In this document: piece after piece, positions 4,225 to 6,834 of the stretch | Numbering within the stretch: the stretch's first letter is position 1 | Layout: each line of letters opens with the position of its first letter | From: a bacterium | GTDB taxonomy: Bacteria; Desulfobacterota; DSWW01 | Assembly (NCBI GenBank): GCA_030609865.1 | Contig: JAUWSZ010000133.1 | Span: forward strand, 1 to 6,834 | DNA length: 6,834 bases | Direction of reading: 5' to 3' | Notes under the pieces: model-generated | Database searches by the model: none | The model's input: the letters and a program-made list of their open reading frames with translations, nothing else | Told to the model about the DNA's origin: nothing | Made by a program: the position numbers and the translations under genes

Positions 4225-6266
4225 CCCTCTGAAAGCACTTTCCGGATCACCGCAGCCAGGTCCGCTACCTTGTATGGTTTCACCAGCACCCCGTCGAAGC
4301 CATACTCCTTGAACTGCGACATGACAGGGTCATCCGAATAGCCACTCGAGACGATCACCTTTGCATCCGGATCCAGCCCTCGGAGCTTTCTGACCAGCCT
4401 CTTGCCCCCGAGCTCTCCCGGAATCGTCAAATCCATGATGACCACGTCAAAGGGACGCTCTTCTTTCATTGCCTTTTCGTATAGATCGAGCCCCTCGCTT
4501 CCATCTTTGGCAAAGCCTACTTCATACCCGAGCCGCTTCAGCACTTCCCCGGCCGATCTCCGGACAATCGCCTCGTCGTCGACCACGAGCACTCGGCCCT
4601 CACCCCTGGTCGGTTCAACCTGCACGCCTTCCCTCGGCTCGGCCGACGTCTCGGAGGTGGGCAAATAGACATGAAAGGCTGTTCCTCCCCCCAAGGCTGA
4701 TTCCACCTCCATGTGTCCTCCATGACGATTGACAATCGAGAAGGCAATCGCAAGACCCAAGCCTCGTCCCCGCTCTTTGGTCGTGAAAAAGGGGTCGAAG
4801 ATCTTCGGGAGCTGCTCCTCGGGTATGCCGCTCCCTTGATCTTCCACGGAGAGCTTCACGTATTTTCCTTCCTCCAACTTTCCTCTCTCGTTTTCCTTGA
4901 TCCGCATGTTTTCAGCACGTATCGTGACGACCCCGCCCTCGGGCATGGCCTGGTCCGCGTTGATGACCAGGTTTTGGACGACCTGACTCAGCTGCCCTTC
5001 GTCCGCACTTACCAGCCAGAGATCATCCGGCATCGAGTACTCGCATCTCGTGTTCGACCCGCTCAGGGCAAATGCAGCACTCTCTTGCAGGAACCTCGAG
5101 ATACGAACGATCTTCTTGATCGGTTCTCCACCCTTTGCAAAGGTGAGAAGTTGCTGCGTGAGGCCCTTGGCACGCAAGGAAGCCTTTTCCGCATCGACCA
5201 GCATCTGAGAGATTTCATCGTCGAATTCGCCGTAGAGTCTCGCCATCGATATGTTGGCCAGGATTGCCGTCAAAATGTTGTTGAAATCATGGGCGATGCC
5301 TCCGGCAAGAACGCCCAGGGCCTGGAGTCGTTGGATGTTGCCCAGCTCCTGTTCCATCCGGTTGCGATCCGTCACGTCAACGATCGAGACCAGGAGCCTG
5401 GCCAGTGTCCTCTCGTAAGCCCTCGGGATCGACCATCGAATCTGGATATCCTTCCTTGTTCCCTCGAGCGTCCGGTTGACCGCCTCGCTCTCGAAAAAGG
5501 ACTTCCCTTCGGCGATGGCGATCAGCCCTTCCCGAAAAACCTCGTAGGACCGTTCCGTAAAGATTCGACCCAGGCCCTCGATGAAATCCTCCTTGCTCTT
5601 CGCTTCGTACACGTCCAGGGTGGCCTGGTTTACATCGACAATCTGCACCATGGCGGCACACTGCTCGACCGCCTCCGGGTTCCTCTCAAAATATCCCCTG
5701 AAGTCCGTGACACCCTCGTTCCGCAACTGCTCGATATATTGCTTCACCTCCGAGTAGTCTTCCTCCCAGAGCGAAATCGGCGAGTCGTCGAACAGCGTGC
5801 GGTACCTTTCGATCGTACGTTGCAGTGCGTCGGCGGTCTTCTTGCGTTCCGTGATGTCCATCATCATCCCGGACAGAATATCTTGTTCGAGCACTTCACT
5901 GACGAGTACGTTCTTGACCTTGCCGGTCTTCGTAAGCAGCCGGATTTCTCTTCCGACCTCCTTCCCCTTTTCCCTGAGGTCTGCAAGCAAGGCTTCCCTT
6001 TCTTCCGGATCTTCGTATGTATCCAAAACACGAATCGACCGCAGTTCTTCGGCCGAGTCGTATTCCAGCATCGAAACGAGGGCGTCATTCACGTAAAGGA
6101 TTTCGCCCTCGATGCTACTCTTGAAGATCCCGACAAGGGCATTGTCCACGAGGTTTCGGTAGTTCTTCTCAGATTCCTGCGGTTCAGCCTCCAGGCCCTC
6201 CAGTTCCACAATCCGCGCACGCAGATCTTTCATTTCATCGATCAGTTGCTTCTTCGTCTTCCTCAT
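4221..6266 (-). CDS. PAS-PAS hybrid sensor histidine kinase with C-terminal receiver domain
   Basis: A 681-residue signalling protein with no membrane segment or signal peptide, hence cytoplasmic. In order: a charged N-terminal helix, probably coiled-coil (1-30); PAS domain 1 (about 33-141, ending DITERK); a PAS-like domain 2 (about 150-300) beginning LFDDSPISLWEEDYSEVK; a dimerisation/phosphoacceptor domain with H-box HDFNN (His326); a GHKL ATPase with N-box NLVINADQA (Asn436), G1 DQGSG (476-480), F-box FDPFF (about 490-494) and G2 GRGLGLA (500-506); and a receiver (about 557-678) with acidic pair Asp563/Asp564, phosphoacceptor Asp612 (VIMDLTIPG), Ser640/641 and Lys663. All catalytic residues are intact. 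ATG 6266 is chosen because AAGG lies 8 bases upstream. The frame stays open to a TTG at 6398, but that extension is low-complexity and contains a promoter-like sequence. There is no output domain and no partner regulator in the window, so the target is unknown. Confidence 0.9.
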   Translation of the reverse strand: MRKTKKQLIDEMKDLRARIVELEGLEAEPQESEKNYRNLVDNALVGIFKSSIEGEILYVNDALVSMLEYDSAEELRSIRVLDTYEDPEEREALLADLREKGKEVGREIRLLTKTGKVKNVLVSEVLEQDILSGMMMDITERKKTADALQRTIERYRTLFDDSPISLWEEDYSEVKQYIEQLRNEGVTDFRGYFERNPEAVEQCAAMVQIVDVNQATLDVYEAKSKEDFIEGLGRIFTERSYEVFREGLIAIAEGKSFFESEAVNRTLEGTRKDIQIRWSIPRAYERTLARLLVSIVDVTDRNRMEQELGNIQRLQALGVLAGGIAHDFNNILTAILANISMARLYGEFDDEISQMLVDAEKASLRAKGLTQQLLTFAKGGEPIKKIVRISRFLQESAAFALSGSNTRCEYSMPDDLWLVSADEGQLSQVVQNLVINADQAMPEGGVVTIRAENMRIKENERGKLEEGKYVKLSVEDQGSGIPEEQLPKIFDPFFTTKERGRGLGLAIAFSIVNRHGGHMEVESALGGGTAFHVYLPTSETSAEPREGVQVEPTRGEGRVLVVDDEAIVRRSAGEVLKRLGYEVGFAKDGSEGLDLYEKAMKEERPFDVVIMDLTIPGELGGKRLVRKLRGLDPDAKVIVSSGYSDDPVMSQFKEYGFDGVLVKPYKVADLAAVIRKVLSEG

Positions 6267-6374
6267 GTCCTTCACCTTGCGTGTCTCCTGCGTGTCAGCG
6301 ACAAGGTCTTTCTTATGTTCAACAACAGGCTCAGGAAGGGAAGAGGTTCCACCCCACCATGGGCCGGAGCGTCC

Positions 6375-6391
6375 AGTATAGCAAAAAAAAA
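6375..6391 (-). promoter_or_regulatory. Weak promoter candidate for the hybrid kinase
   Basis: On the minus strand TATACT (6380-6375) is a good -10 element, preceded closely by a T-run opposite the nine A at 6383-6391. No good -35 is found at 16-18 bp spacing. If used, the kinase mRNA would have a leader of about 100 nt, which supports the start at 6266 over upstream extensions. Confidence 0.3.
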
Positions 6392-6449
6392 CAGGCAATC
6401 GGGAAGAACTTTACGGGATCAGCCACGGTCACTTGGCTCGGCCCCAAAC

Positions 6450-6478
6450 TTGACACGGAACGCCCTTTCGGTCATACA
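6450..6478 (+). promoter_or_regulatory. Possible adk promoter
   Basis: A perfect consensus -35, TTGACA (6450-6455), is followed at 17 bp by CATACA (6473-6478), which matches a -10 at only three of six positions. The position, about 135 bp upstream of adk, is plausible but the -10 is weak. Confidence 0.35.
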
Positions 6479-6566
6479 CATAAGGGTTCATCAACCTTGG
6501 AAAATCATGGCCTTCGAAGCCCTCAAACCGGATCTTTGTCAAACCAGGAAGCGATTCTTTCAGTAG

Positions 6567-6834
<268 letters not shown>

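Noticed and set aside
6267..6398. Kinase start at TTG 6398 (725 residues)
   Set aside because: No ribosome binding site, low-complexity sequence spanning a -10-like element and a homopolymer run; ATG 6266 has a properly spaced AAGG.
4713..6566. 617-codon open frame on the plus strand
   Set aside because: It lies antisense to the hybrid kinase, whose frame has a complete set of conserved domains; the antisense product has no recognisable domain and is a by-product of GC-rich codon use.

Overview
The window reads as a chromosomal segment from a GC-rich Gram-negative bacterium. The protein sequences (a lipobox-type metal-binding protein, a PAS-rich hybrid histidine kinase, and an adenylate kinase of proteobacterial flavour) fit a delta-proteobacterium / Desulfobacterota-like organism. 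That placement is inference from protein style only. No rRNA, tRNA, CRISPR array, transposase or phage gene is visible.

Left part (1-2687): a zinc-uptake locus. On the minus strand, read right to left, lie a znuA-like metal-binding lipoprotein gene (2087-1173), a znuC-like ATPase gene (1183-428, overlapping znuA by 11 bp), a 213-bp gap holding a heptanucleotide repeat element, and the start of a znuB-like ABC-3 permease gene (214 to beyond the left edge). Divergent from znuA is a Fur/Zur-family repressor gene (2238-2687). The 150-bp region between them holds two inverted repeats (TGCAAC-N3-GTTGCA and a one-mismatch copy). Each covers most of the -35 element of an outward-facing sigma70-type promoter, with identical geometry at the two promoters. 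This looks like a self-contained circuit: the regulator represses both the transporter and itself when metal is plentiful.

Middle (2688-4224): on the plus strand, closely following zur, are a DHH/DHHA1 phosphoesterase of the NrnA type (2696-3691) and a stand-alone HisI-like phosphoribosyl-AMP cyclohydrolase (3786-4199). The HisI protein keeps the three zinc cysteines, but all three canonical magnesium aspartates are replaced. A second, unrelated heptad repeat follows the nrnA stop codon. A 12-bp perfect hairpin at 4196-4224 separates hisI from the convergent kinase gene and contains both stop codons.

Right part (4221-6834): a soluble PAS-PAS hybrid histidine kinase with a C-terminal receiver (6266-4221, minus), a 345-bp divergent intergenic region with weak promoter candidates, and the first 74 codons of adk (6612 onward, plus), which has an excellent ribosome binding site.

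The most interesting structure is the mirror-image pair of operator/promoter modules between znuA and zur. Next are the two AGG-starting heptanucleotide repeat patches in intergenic DNA and the altered metal site of HisI.
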